The notes: a model not told the origin generated them from the letters alone. Positions 11,797-23,904 are shown, counted from the first letter of the stretch. The stretch: DNA of 64,000 nt from Corynespora cassiicola (GCA_022059125.1 JAEUWY010000002.1:5332001-5396000); one strand, 5' to 3'. Translations and numbers: made by a program.

Positions 11797-14322
11797 CTAC
11801 AATTCATAGCTGGAAGGTTCAGGAAGCAAGCCTTCGAAAAGTGCTCTCATGACTTTCCGCAATTGCTCCAATTCCTGCTGATCGGTGGTAACGACATCGT
11901 CGTTCAAACATATTTGCCCTGCCTTCTTGTTATGCTTGATGTATGGCTTCAGCAGCATATGTTCAGCTTGCTCTGCATCCGTGACCATGTAAAACATGGC
12001 ATCAGGATTGACGATGCTGTATTGGTACTTCATCAATGCTTTGACCACAGTGGCCCGCTGCTCGGGCTTCTTGGTGTGATGTGGAAGAAGCGGCCCTAAG
12101 CCGGCCCTTCTCCGGTTCAAGATCAGCTTGAGAAGACAGTCACCGCAGCGAGGGGATTCGCGGGCCACCCGATCAAAGATTGCAGCTGAAGAAAATACGG
12201 GACTGCGCGCTTCTCTATCGCTTGAGGGCAGGGAAAATCCTGGTGCTAGGCAGTCCTCAGTATCGAATGCATCGCAGTCCAGGTCTTTGATCATCCACGG
12301 ACCGTCCAAAGATGTCCACAGTACATCAGTATTGACCTTTGGAGGCTGAAGGCCAGCTTCTTCAAGATGATCTGCGACTCGGTAGTACATTCTGCGCCGA
12401 AACTGTTCCGGACTGTCGTTTCCCATACCTTCGGCAAGTTCACGCAGTATCTTTTTGCGCTCCTTCCAGTCGAGATAGCCATCATCGTTCGTATCACTTC
12501 GAAGCATAATGTAGCTCCACAAAAGAGCCTCCCGATGTCTTTCCATGGTGTAGTGAAAGATCACGTACCAGGAGTACAGTTGAAAGCCAGTCTCGCCACG
12601 GAAACGTTGAAAAGCGCTGCGTAAAGCCGGCCTCGGGAAGCTAGTGATGGCTTCCTTTGTGATGGTCCGAGATAGCGAATGTCCGAAATGAACTTGGCCT
12701 CTGCGCTTTCGTGCACCGAAACGCCGGTTCAAAAGCCAGGAGGTGTAGATGAGAAAAGGCTTCTCACCAAATCGTTCTGCATCCTTCTCGGTAGGAGGTT
12801 GCAGCGTATTATAAGCGTTATCTTTAAATCCCATCGTGGGTCCAAAGAGAGGCGAATAGATGTCGGCTGCAGAGTGCGGCTTCCCCAGTATCATGTCATC
12901 GGAGAGTGCAAAGAGCTGCAGTATGTTAGCCCACGTTTGGTTTTCCATGAAGATTTAGCATACCCTATCAACTTCTGACTTGGTATTATAGAGCTGGTTT
13001 TCGATGGTCAGAGAATCGAATGTCGGCAGACACTTTCTCTCTTCTGGCCCAAAGAACTCCTCTTGAGAAAGAACTTGGACTTTTTTCAGGTCATTTCTGA
13101 GCCAATGAGGTCTTTGCTTCCCGTAAGTGATCGCTTTATTTGCTGCAGCTGGATTTTGAAAGGCGTTGACCAAGATCTGGATCCGATTTGTGAAATCACC
13201 AGCATACTTCTCTACGCTTCGCATGGAATATCGCAACTCGTCCCACTCCCTGTATCTGTTTGAGCCGTGCGACGCGAGCCAAACTCCTTCAGGGTCATTG
13301 AGCGTCGAGTTGACCTCATAAGGGTGCATAGTTTCCACAAGCTCTTTTTGGGATCCATTGACCCCTGTCTCCAGTTAGGGCAAAGCATGGGAAAAAAGAC
13401 ACGGTGACATACAATTGTAGACAAAGTCAATCTTGGGCTCAGCAAGCTTTGGGCCTTTGTATCGTCCTTTGGCAATCCACTCGTCCTCCCAACCCTCAAG
13501 CCCAACGTCGCTCACAGAGATCTCGAAAGGCACATGAAGCATGTCGGGGAGCGCATCTGCTTTGTCCTTGATACTTTCGCACTCGTCCCATGCAGGAAAA
13601 TTGTAGTTTTCTGACCATGGTGTCAATTCGCCGAGAGACTCAATCGGATGCGTTGCGTCATCATGAGTGGTATCTTCGACATCCTCAACATCCGTGTCTT
13701 CGGCGGAATCTCCCTCATGGTCCTTGGAGAGGTTATCAGCACTTAGAAGCTCATCGACAAGGACTTTGTTGCGGTTGTCAGCCCGGAATTGCTTGTTGCC
13801 GTCAAAATCCGGGTGCTCATTGTCGGACATGTAACCATCATCGTCATCAGGATGTGTTAACATCGCTGCATGCTCAACACCATCGCCTTTAGAGTCATGA
13901 ACGGCGATAATGCTCTCCGTATCGTGCTGATCGGAATCTTCTTGGCCCGAGAGCATGGGATTCTTAGCTGCATCTTTTCTTGGAGTTGTTTCTTCTTTTG
14001 CGGGAGGGGTATTTGCAGGTGGCGTGGGTGAGGCGTATAAAGCTCCGAGATCTTCAACCTCGTTCGGATTTGGCCTCGGGTGAATATGGTGACCATATGA
14101 ATGCCCAGGATGGACGAACTCTACTTGAAGCTCCGCATCAATCGTTTCGGGTGATTTTCGTGGAGTCAACTGCAAGGCCTCCTGCTGCAGAGTGACTTGC
14201 GATACGCGTGATAGACTCCCAGTATGCCATAGAAGAAAGGCTGAAATGACGAAAAAAGAGTAATAGAATTTGCGAAAAGAGCGTCGTTGCCGAGTGTATT
14301 GAGGGTACGATCGGCCAATCAT
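11797..14322 (-). CDS. Stealth-family sugar-phosphate transferase (type II membrane protein)
   Basis: Three exons: 13413-14322, 12964-13364 and 11797-12915. The two 48-nt introns (13365-13412, 12916-12963) restore 809 residues. Splicing rebuilds Stealth conserved region 1 (KIDFVYNWVNGS, the Trp codon made across the intron) and region 2 (WDELRYSMRSVEKY, LPTFDSLTIENQLY, then RLFALSDDMILG across the second intron). A region-3-like RGQVHFGHSLSR and a C-terminal QICLNDDV follow. A short basic N-terminus and one membrane segment (FVISAFLLWHTGSL) predict a Golgi type II topology. A long acidic linker (about residues 80-250) precedes the catalytic part. A canonical EF-hand loop, DTNDDGYLDWKE, lies at 12460-12495. 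Stealth relatives include human GNPTAB and Cryptococcus Xpt1 (xylosylphosphotransferase), so transfer of a sugar phosphate to a glycan is the likely reaction. Donor and acceptor are unknown. Confidence 0.9.
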
Positions 14323-15206
14323 GGTGGGCGGGAAAGAAAAAAAGGAATGACTGGACGCAGAATGGGAACGAGTAGAGAACGTAGGGTAGCAGGTTTACGG
14401 AAATACAAAGGATATCAACTGGAGTAGTATCATGATTGCGATAAGATGTCAAAGCTCCAAGAGGGGAAAGGCAGTGTGCCACTCCCTTGAGTCAATGGTT
14501 GAAGAGAATTGGCGGTAGCGGCCGAGTGATGGGCGGGTATGGCAAGCCCTGTTCTCCTGTTTCCAAAAATGCACGCGACACATTGCCAGAGGGTTGGGTA
14601 GCCAGGTGCTCAGCTCAGCAAAAGTAATTGGGGCGTAACTCTAGGCTCTGAACAGAAAGTGGTCGCACCGGGATGTGAGGATGACAGTCGGCTATCTCAG
14701 CAAGGATGGGCTAGAGCCGTGGGTTGACCATCTTGGCATGCACCGAACGGGTATAGGCCTCTTATCCGTCGCCAGGCTATTGGAACCCGCCCTTGTCTGA
14801 GGCACGCGACACCTTTTCACCCCCAATGCATGCCAAGAATTCTTCTCCATTGCCATTAGCCCGGCCTCAGCGAGGGGTTGGTGGGGTATATGCAGGGGCC
14901 TACGCCTTTTTTCCTCGACGATGTGTTCCAGCCCGCGCGGAGAGTTTTGGAAAAAGCATAGTACTGGCAAGTAATACAGGGGTAACCGATCTTGCTATCT
15001 GTCTGTGGTCATGGGTATAGTGTTGATCGGTTTTCCCTATCTCCGTCTTGCTCGTGCGATGATGCTGGTGTAGATTCCCACGCTCCTTCACCCCTCATTC
15101 TACCATCTGCTATCTTTGGCACTGTCGCTCCTTGCATTCGTAGCTATACGCTCTTTTGTTTACTGTCCTCTCTGGTTTTCAAATACATTTTTTGTTTCCT
15201 ATTCCC
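14323..15206. other. Shared upstream region of Stealth and GT34 genes
   Basis: An 884-bp divergent intergenic region between the start of the Stealth gene on the minus strand and the GT34 gene on the plus strand. It could act as a common control region. Pyrimidine-rich stretches (about 15040-15200) precede the GT34 start. I recognise no specific operator. Confidence 0.45.
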
Positions 15207-16398
15207 ATGCATTCCGCTACAGGTATGGGCCAAGAGCGCTATCCGCTCAGCTTGCCTACTTCGACACAGCACATCAGAAGGCGACAACACCTTCCCAGCA
15301 CCACTCGTTTGATCAAGTACATTCTCTTCGGGTGTTTTCTCCTTTTGACCATAGCCATTTGGAAACGCAACGAACTCACGCCGACATTTTCTCGGTACCT
15401 CCCTGTACCCGTTGATGGCACTCTAGAAGTCGTCCCAGAAGAGACCTCAGCTTCTTCTATAAATGACTCACTTTTCCATGCCTCGGATTTGGAACCACCA
15501 CTTGACTCCACAGAAAGGACTAGTCAGTCTCCATACCCCAAGTTTGGCAAGGTCACTGCTTCATTTGGCGATCCGGACCCGCCATATGAGGCTGCTATCG
15601 CTTCTCACGCGCTCCACAACGAAATCCACGGCTACCCGCATTTCATCCTGCGCGAGCATATGATCCGAGGACTTTGGTCAAAACATGGCTGGATAATGAC
15701 GATTATCGGGCAAGAACTTGCAAAACCGGAAGATCAGCGACTCAAATGGCTCATGTGGCATGACCGCGATACAGTGCTCATGAACCCGCAGATCCCACTG
15801 GACATCTTCGTCCCACCAGAACCCCAATTCTCTAACATCCACCTAGTTGTTACAAATGATCGAAATGGGCTAAACAATGGCGTCTTCATGGTGCGCGTGA
15901 GCCAGTGGGCGTTCAAGCTCTTCGCGAGTGCATTGAGCATTCGCGAGTATCAGCCCGATATTCCACTTAAGTACACCGAGCAGAGCGGCATGGAAGAGGC
16001 TATCAAAAGGGTATGTCACTGCATCCCAAAGTCAAAGTCACAATTTATCGCAATACTGACGGAATTTGGTGCAGCCTTGGTGGGGTAACAGCGTAGCATA
16101 CGTCCCACAAAGATGGTTCAATGGCTACCTGCCCGATGAGAAGGCGTTGAGGAAGGGCGCGCCAGCAGTCTCACGTCCAGGTAGTTTATTGATCCATTTT
16201 GCATCGAATCGAGACGGTCTGAGGCCTGAGCGTATGTCGCTTTGGGGAGAAATTGCGAAGAATAGAACGGTTCAGTGGGATAGGCCTGTCAATCAGACTG
16301 GTTATCTAGAGGAGATTGCAGCATACTGGGACAGAGTTGGCAAGGGTGAATCCATGGAGTCTGTTGTAAAAGACCTCGGAAGGAGAGTCTGGACTTGA
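15207..16398 (+). CDS. GT34 (GMA12/MNN10-type) glycosyltransferase
   Basis: Two exons, 15207-16010 and 16075-16398, with a 64-nt intron (GTATGT...GTGCAG) in phase 0 that joins AIKR to PWWGNSVAYVPQRWFNGY. The product is about 375 residues. A membrane segment (YILFGCFLLLTIAIW) near residue 40 predicts a type II Golgi protein. The GT34 core is clear: KWLMWHDRDTVLMNP (DxD metal and nucleotide-sugar site), VVTNDRNGLNNGVFMVRVSQW, and the second-exon YVPQRWFN. GT34 enzymes add alpha-galactose or alpha-mannose to glycans in the Golgi. The start is the first in-frame ATG (15207); ATG 15225 is an alternative. It diverges from the Stealth gene and converges on the GT25 gene. Confidence 0.88.
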
Positions 16399-16691
16399 TA
16401 GATACCATTAAAAATTCACGTCTTATATTCCTTTGACACGAGAGGAGATTCGATGCTAAGGTTTACATGTTTGTTGCTGTGAAAGTTTTGGCGAAACTTA
16501 GAGCCATGGCCTGGCGGTATTGCCCATCAAAAAGGCTAATTCCCTTGAAAGGCACGAAATGAATATTAGTTAAGAAGATATGTAGGCCGCATACTGCATT
16601 TTGAATATATATCGATGCGCTTCTACGATATTTAATGTTACTAAACCTACCTACATATCTCACATACTCCTTAGAACAACCTATTGCACTT

Positions 16692-18185
16692 TCATAGAAG
16701 TCTCCTGTGTCTCCCCTTGACTTCATCTTTCTCCTCCTTCCCATGATTTTCCGCTTCTACTTTTCGCAGAGCCTCTTGTCTATTCGCATATTCTTCTGGC
16801 TCCACGCTAACAACCTCTCCCCTCGGAAATTCAAAAGTGGACAGATCAACCTCCTTCATCAAATCCCGAGCAGGGTCATTGGCCCTGAACTTGGTCTCTC
16901 CCTTAAGTAATCCTCCCACATTTAAACTAACCGGAAAAACTGTGAACTCGCTCTCTGCCTCTGTGCGCTGAGCAGTGTCTTGAAATCCACCCGAGCCAGG
17001 CTTGTCCTCATTTGAGCTCGCACGACGATCCGAGTCCTTGTCCTGAGGCCCGATCGCACGATACCGCCCAAAGATCATAGGATATGCACCCAAGCAAAAA
17101 GGCTCATTCCAGGCCTCGTCATGCCTACAAAGCGCCAACATCGCGACATCGATGGCCTGCGCATTCGGCAGCATCGTCTGGTCATATAGCAGCCTTGCAG
17201 CTCCGCGCAAAGATAGCCCGTAGGCAGCTGCACCGGTGAATTTGCTTATTTCCATGACGACGCGTGTATGATCGCCGCCGAGCTTCTCGGTGCTGAGGTC
17301 TGGCTTTCGACTCCAAGTGCGCCGTGCTTCGGAGACTACAGTAGGGTCGTTTGGAGTGATATAGTATCTCTGGGGCTTGTTCGGCTTGTTGTTTGCTCCG
17401 ATGTGGCCGATGGCAAGAAGGTTCCATGAATCGCCATACGGTGAATGTAGAGGCAAGGCGCTACCTTGCAAAGCACGTACTCCGCGAGAGAAGGATAGCA
17501 TCTGAGGCTTCAATAGTATATCCCAGTCTGCGTCATCTTCAATTATCAGAGCCGACTGTATGTGGTTTTGAACCATACTAACTTGCGTGAGTTGAGATCG
17601 GGAACAGAAGGATAAGATATGCACCCACTGTTGATAGACATTCAGATGTGCGCGCCAGACACCATAGTCGCCGAGGGCTACGTTTCCTTTCCAAAACTGC
17701 TAGGTTATCGGGACATGTTTGTTGCAAGTTTTCTGGATTGCTTACCGACGGAAAAGCCTTGGGGTGCATTTCTGATCCATTGACTCCATCTGCAAATTCG
17801 ATGTCTAGACCGGAGACAAGAGCCATAAGGGCTATATAGTCCCTCTTGTCGGAGCGATGTGGCATCGAGATTGCATATATCTTTTGAAACTAATTTTCTT
17901 ATCAGAATCGTAGCTTAATTAGCTCGGGCACATGGTCCCTACACCAAGAGTTCTATTTTGTGTGTCCCATATAGGATCATCCAACGGCTCATCTATGTTC
18001 ACCTTCGCCTGGATACTAGTGATATCGGGCGGTGGAAATCTTGAGCCGCTGTATCTGATGTACCTGGAGCCCACTGTATGCTCGAAAGCACCAACTCCAG
18101 CATGAGAAGAGAAAAACCAAACGAGTGACGAAAAGAGTGTTATACAAAGCGCAGCAAGCTGAAACGTGGATCTGGGAAGGAACAT
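16692..18185 (-). CDS. GT25-family glycosyltransferase (LPS-type)
   Basis: Three exons: 17943-18185, 17746-17889 and 16692-17699, joined by introns of 53 nt (donor GTAGGG) and 46 nt (GTAAGC...CCTAG), giving 464 residues. The spliced product shows the fungal GT25 pattern: an N-terminal signal anchor (LAALCITLFSSLVWFF), NRTLGFQKIYAISMPHRSDK across the first junction, GLDIEFADGVNG, ALGDYGVWRAHLNVYQ after the second, then SALIIEDDADWDI (acidic donor-binding motif) and GAAAYGLSLRGAARLL. GT25 enzymes transfer galactose or related sugars. About 15 extra residues between LNVYQQ and NHIQSALI are encoded by DNA that looks like a further small intron but stays in frame. The stop at 16692 follows a charged tail. 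Fairly sure of family, unsure of substrate. Confidence 0.88.
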
Positions 18186-18973
18186 GATGTAAAGAGTGAC
18201 TGTATGGTTGAAAGTGCTGCAAGACTGTGGCCTTGTTCAGTGCGTGAGGAGGGGGCATCACCACTACGCCCACATTCGCCCTGAGACAATCGAGGGGTAC
18301 CTGCATGCTTACTCAGGGGCTGGGTTGGTCTCCCGCGCTCCCGATAACATGATAATGAAGGCTGGTCATGACATGTGTCGGTGCCCATCGCTACCAAGAC
18401 CTCAGCTGAGCCATCTTCGCCAGAGGCGTGCACGTTTTCTAGATCGCGACACCATCAAAATCAGGGGCCCCGGTACCCTGTTCCGCGGCGCTCATCACCC
18501 GTGCGCCATCACAAATCATCTGTGCGCACTGTCGACCACCCTAAGGTGGTTCTAGATGCGTGGGGTGGTGAGGCTGAACCAGGCGTCCGTAGTCGCCGGA
18601 GGCGTTCGCGTAGGTCCAAAGCGCTAATGCGAAAGCGCGAAGTTTTGGCGGACAAGCCCGCATCCCGAACTGGGGCGAAATTGAACCAGAACTAATGGAG
18701 GTGTAAAAATTTTCCAACATAGTGCGTGATCTGAGTAAGAAACGATCCGAATTCTGGGTTGAATCTCTAGCCCCCAGTTGTGTGTCGCGTTGGTACCTGC
18801 AGAAGAAATACGAGTGAGCTGACGACTGAAAGTAGTGGAAATGAACATTAGCACATGATTGTGCTGCAAAGAGATAAAAAATCTGCAAATTTCAAGAGTG
18901 CGGGATAGGATGAAAGTATTCTATAATGCATCTTGTCTAAGGGAATATGCAAACGCACATGACCAAGATGTGT
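18186..18973. other. Intergenic region
   Basis: Between the start of the GT25 gene and the 3' end of the acyltransferase gene, both on the minus strand, so it should hold the GT25 promoter. Short overlapping ORFs only; no domain, repeat or RNA recognised. Confidence 0.5.
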
Positions 18974-20478
18974 CTAATGAGCCCATCTATTTTGGAGTGT
19001 CCGCCCAAATCTCACACTGGGTGTGTCGATCGTTCTCATCAGAACGTCCGATAACCACACCACAACGATGGCTTCGGTACAAAATGCAGCAATGATCCCA
19101 AGCTCGTACGTAAGAAGTGTTGCGTTCCCCGTAAAGCTCCAATAAAATTCAACAAGTGATGTTCCCAGAATGTGGTTGATCGGGCCATGTACAATATAGA
19201 GAGGAAATGAGATCTTGCCCAAGTAAACGGCAAGTGGCGTATGGAAAGGTCTTCGAAGATGGCTGGATCCGCAAAAAGCAAGCAAAGACATGGCTGCTCC
19301 AATGCGCGACCAAGTTATCTCTGTACTTTTGATGAAAGACGGTGTGAGATTATGGATCGTCGTATATCCAAGCGAACTCTCATATTTCCAGGCAGGCCAA
19401 GACAAGAGGTGCAATCCAATTAGGAGTACTACGATCCAGAGGGCCTGGGTACGCCTGCTTTGTTTGGGTAGTTTTCTCTCCGCTGATGGTAGCTGTTTCG
19501 CGTATTCGTCTCGGATGAGAAGAAATTCGGCGAGACCCATCCCAGCAATGAACAAGCCGACGTCTCCCTCGTTTACTGTCACGCAAAAGGCGTACAGTAT
19601 AGCTGTAAAAACCATGCGTATCTGCGGTCTGAGCTTGGAGTACCCAACCAGGGTAACAAAGAGGATGATTGAGTTCCGAAATTCCAATTGGATGGTCCAC
19701 AAGTGCACGTCATAGCGTGGGCGGATCGGTTTGAAAGGGTTTGCGAAATGCCACATCTCCGTAGCCCAGTGTTGAATTTGTTCCGTATTTGTGGCCATAA
19801 CGACATGCTGTACCTCGTTTGTTCCCGCAAATGGCCAGTCTTTTGACAGCGCATATGCATGATTATACATGCCGAGACACGTTGCGACCAGCACACAAGA
19901 TTGAACAAAATAAACCGGAAGATAGAGACGCAAGGCGCGGCGAAAGATCGAAGAGAACATGGTGTCGAAAAACTTATCCCAGCTTTGGCTGCGTGCCAAC
20001 TGGATAGGTTTCAAAGAGAGGGAAATCCCCGATAACACCCAGAATATAGATACCATTGGAGAGCCCGTAAACATTAACCGGAGTATTGGAAGCTGGATTA
20101 ACCAGTGATCATTTTTCCCTCCATTACTAGCGTAACCAAAATTGTAGGCCTTATGGAAGAGGTGTTGGAAGTGATAGATAAACACGAAAAATGAGGCGTA
20201 ACCCCGAATCCCGTCAAGCCAAGCGGTCGGGTGAGATTTTTGTGGTTTGGCATTTCGATCCAAGAAGCTGGGCTTGAGAATCGACGCTGCGGCTCGTAAA
20301 GATATTTTGCCTGCGAAAGCCTTGAACGGACGTATGAACGGATGGCTCTGGGCTGCATGCGATCAATATTATCCGCCTTAAAAATCGACTGGAAATATGT
20401 ACCTCCAGAGCTTTTCTCCTCAAATCCAGCATCCAGCAACGGCGCGCCATCAAGGTCCGCACCGGTCCCGAGCACCAT
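18974..20478 (-). CDS. Membrane acyltransferase, Acyl_transf_3 family
   Basis: Two exons, 20403-20478 and 18974-20352, with a 50-nt intron (GTACAT...TGCAG) in phase 1, giving 484 residues. After a short N-terminal extension the family start TAWLDGIRGYASFFVFIYH appears, with the conserved Gly and Arg. It is followed by about ten hydrophobic helices, WVLSGISLSLKP, RRALRLYLPVYFVQ, HLWTIQLEFRNSIILF (the conserved T-L-x-x-E-F motif) and LGKISFPLYIVHGPI. The family moves acetyl or other acyl groups onto sugars or lipids at membranes. Next to three glycan-building genes, an O-acetylation role on the same glycan is a reasonable inference. The true start is ATG 20478; upstream frame extension uses no ATG. 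Confidence 0.88.
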
Positions 20479-21758
20479 GGTTACAAAATTCTCCAAATCG
20501 ATGGTTTCGAAAAATACTAAAAAAAAAACGAGAGGGAATCGCAAAAGAGAAAGATGGGGTTAAGGAAAGTGAGGGTGGGGGATTTCGCGACACTGGCGAA
20601 GGATCAAGGGGTCCGACGGTTATATCTAGCAGGGACCTGTTTCCCGTCTGCCCAGAGATGGCGCATGATAGCAGCCAACCTGATTCGAAAGATTGTCCGA
20701 GGGGGCGGGATCTGACAGCTCCTCGGGCACGTAGTATTCCAGCCTAGCAACCAATCCGATAGCTGTAAAGAGCCTTGGCGGGTCCAGGGTTGCATTGTTA
20801 GCGATGCCTCAGGATTTTGAGATGGCCGTGGTAGCTTCTTTCTCCTACGCGCTGGCTCTCAAGAATAATAGGTAGCTTGAAAGTAGATATGGCAAAGGCG
20901 AACACCAACAAGCGTCTCTATCGAATGGTGGCATGAATGCCACATGATCGCCAAGTGGAAGCGGAAATTTTGTGGGTCTTTGCGTTTCAGCTTGGAGATC
21001 GACCATGAACGATCTTGCCACGCTGCACAAACCGAACAAAAAGCCAGGTATGCACATCTGGTCAGAGGAATGGCGTGTAACATACATCTTTCTGGACATG
21101 CAGAACCGGAATGCAAAAGTCAAAGCTTGATCCTCTGACATGCAAGGTGACAGATTTCGATAGGTGACGCTCTAGCGCCCCAAATGGGCCTGCGCAAGGA
21201 CATCTAAGAAATCGCAGAATATCTCATGTTTCCGAAAAGTGCTATCAGAGATTTCAATGGCGCATGAGACAACCAAATATATAGTCAGGCACTGTATGAA
21301 TGCGACAAGGGATTGAAGCCGTGCGCTATCGATAAGAACAAAGCAACCCAGAGGCTTTAGTCATCGGCAAGACTCAACTGAACATCCTGTAGGGACAGAA
21401 AAGTACCTAGCAAGCCGAAGGCGTAAAGCAATCAGAGAAATGCCAGCCGCTTTCAAAATCTCTAGAAATGATAAGCTTAACAAATACAATATTACAACAA
21501 GGGGAAAGCTGTGCCGGAAACTTATGTCCAAGGTCAAATATTGAGAGATTTGTATCGGTTGATTGATTGCAATTTCGGTAGCCATCCCTAGCGGAGTGGC
21601 ATTGGCGTCATCGCCATAGAGATATGATGCCTTACCATGCATGGTATGATTGTGACTCTGATCATTGGCTATAGGATCTTGTAGCAATAATACCCTAGTA
21701 ATAATGGCCAGACATCTCAGATAGGCTCTGCAAGGGAACAAGTCTATCTTCGCTGGAT
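20479..21758. other. 1.3-kb intergenic region
   Basis: Upstream of the acyltransferase gene and downstream of the secreted Cys-rich gene. A 133-codon minus-strand ORF (21361-21762) starts inside the last codons of the secreted gene and has no recognisable domain. I treat it as chance. Several short ORFs elsewhere; nothing else seen. Confidence 0.5.
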
Positions 21759-22413
21759 TCATACCAGAAGATTCCCATTTCCGTTGGCAACAGAAACACC
21801 TAGGTGCAGTTTTGATACAGTATCGCTAATATCAAAGATCAACTATTACCTTGAGTTCTTCCTCCTGGACTGCAGTTGTCTACAATCCACCTAGTACCCA
21901 AAGCTACATCGAAGCTGGAAAAATTTTAGTGCCGATCAGGTTTATCTAATCAATTTTTTGTTGCTTACCACCAACTCGAAGTGCCAGTGGCGATACGAGA
22001 AGCCGCTGATGCCTGGCAATCTCCTACAACAGCAAACTGCGTATTTTGCGTTACGCGGCAGTGTGTTCTGCCAAGGTTCCAAAGATAGTTGGCGAGTGCG
22101 ATGGCAGCATTGCGGTCACATTGGGACCAATTGTCGCACCAGCGGTCTTCCAAGCATTTTTTCGAGAGACAGCCCTTCTGTTGTGAGGTAAATTTCTCCT
22201 TGTTAGTCCAGATATTAGACATAAAGAACCAATCCCTGGAGTTCTCATGGTGTAGAGATATTCGCTAGTCAAGTTGAGAGAGGCGAGTGACGGCACCCCG
22301 AGGCCCAGAATGACTTCAGAGAATTTGGAGATGCTTGCAGCACCAGAAGTAGGAGTAGGAGCTCCTGCGGTAGTAACTGCGAGACACAGCATCCGTAAGA
22401 GGGTGGAAACCAT
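21759..22413 (-). CDS. Small cysteine-rich secreted protein (effector-like)
   Basis: Built from four exons: 22315-22413, 21969-22264, 21850-21914 and 21759-21799, with introns of 50, 54 and 50 nt. The phases agree and give 166 residues. A signal peptide (MVSTLLRMLCLAVTTAGA) is followed by a mature region with eight cysteines, including KGCLSKKCLEDRWCDNWSQC, then THCRV, VGDC, SSWC and VDNC. The last two small exons read FDVALGTRWIVDNCSPGG and VSVANGNGNLLV, which strongly supports this splicing. The first junction (donor GTCATT, acceptor CTAG) is the least certain. I do not recognise a named family. It sits about 150 bp from the RIP-affected AT block, a typical effector position. Function as an effector is inference. 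Confidence 0.7.
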
Positions 22414-22524
22414 TTTTATGAAGGTGATGGTAACAACCAAAAGAACTCGAAAGACTTTCAACTTGTATAATAGAATATGCATTCACTATAGAGATATCAT
22501 TCTCTTTTTGAGCTGAGCATTCTC

Positions 22525-22531
22525 TTTTATA
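22525..22531 (-). promoter_or_regulatory. TATA box of the secreted Cys-rich gene
   Basis: TATAAAA on the minus strand, about 112 nt upstream of the ATG at 22413. Position and sequence fit a fungal TATA box. Confidence 0.5.
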
Positions 22532-23007
22532 CATGCTACTGCGACTATTTTGCCACTTTCTTCCCCTTAGCCGGAATATCTAATTAGTTCTATCATGTTG
22601 TAACTGCAACTTTTCAGCCATCTACTGTTGTTTTACTTTTATCTATAGCAACACGACAAGGACTGGATATATGATAGCGTAGCGCTTCGCTGCCTTATAG
22701 CAGAACCTGGTTATATAATCTCGTAATAGATCTATTCCGCAGATGTAGGATCACTTGGAAAGAATGAAGCATATGCTCAAGCGGCTAAAAAGACAGTGTA
22801 AATATGTTATGTAACGAGAGAGTTGCTGTATTAGGAAGGAGCGTTTTATAACACGGAAGGGCTAATAAGATAATATCTGAAATAGGTGAACGTCTAACGC
22901 AGGATAGTTTTTCGTATCACACCGCTTTAGGCCTAAACATATCTATAATGTAAATCTTGTATTATATTAGTAGTATAAATATCAAAAAGCTACAGAAATT
23001 TGTTTTT

Positions 23008-23110
23008 TTAGCTGTGCTAGACTAGAACTAAACAGTAAATATAGATAAAAAAACAGTACTAATACTAGTTAAATATTTAAAAAAACAGTAACTAAATATA
23101 ATAAAATATT
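23008..23110. repeat. Dispersed repeat R, copy 1
   Basis: Shares an ordered series of words (TTAGCTGTGCTAGACTAGAA, then AACAGTAAATATA, TAATACTAGTTA, AACAGTAACTAAA) with 23905-24065 and 53190-53345. The copies differ mainly by C/T and G/A changes. Confidence 0.7.
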
Positions 23111-23904
23111 ACAAAATTCTAGCTATTCTGTATTTATATTAGCGCTAAAGTAAGCTAGCAGTATAAAACCTGTACTTTTAATATATTTTAAAAAAAAATT
23201 ATTTTTAAAACTACTATAGTAGAGTGATACAAAAAAAACTTATTTAAAAAAATAGTAGTTTTTAAACTTAAATAACTTTCTAACTAAATTAGTTATTAAA
23301 ATTAAAAAAATTAGTTAGATAGAAATTTAACAAAGCTTTAATATCGTAATTAAAAAATAAAAGTTGTATTATAGTTTTAGAATTAAAAATAAGTTTAAAA
23401 AAATATTAAAACTTTTTATACTACGCTAACTAAATTAGATTTAGTATATATTATGTAAGTAAAAAACTAGAGCTATAAAATTTTAATTATATAAATAATT
23501 ATTATATAATAATAAACGAGTTAAATTAGTATATAAATAAATATTTTAAATTAAAATCTGAATATTTATTTTCTTCTAATAAAAATAAAATAAAACTTTA
23601 TTTTTTAAAATATATTATTATAAATTTAAAAAAGTAGACGGCGCAGGCGAAACTTTTAAAAAATAGCTAATAATAAATACTAATAGTAAGTATTTATTAT
23701 TTTACTAGACTAAAATATATTACGTAACAATTTTATAAAACTATAAAATTTTATGGAATTTACTATATGTATAGTTTATATAATTATACTTTATAATTAT
23801 ATTTACTTTATTAGTAAATTTATAATTTAAAATTAACAATTAATTTATTATACTTTATTACTAAAATAGAAATCTGTAAAGTATTAAAAGAGCTATAAAA
23901 GTTT

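Noticed and set aside
21361..21762. 133-codon minus ORF overlapping the end of the secreted gene
   Set aside because: Starts inside another gene's last codons, has no family features and is probably 3' untranslated DNA.
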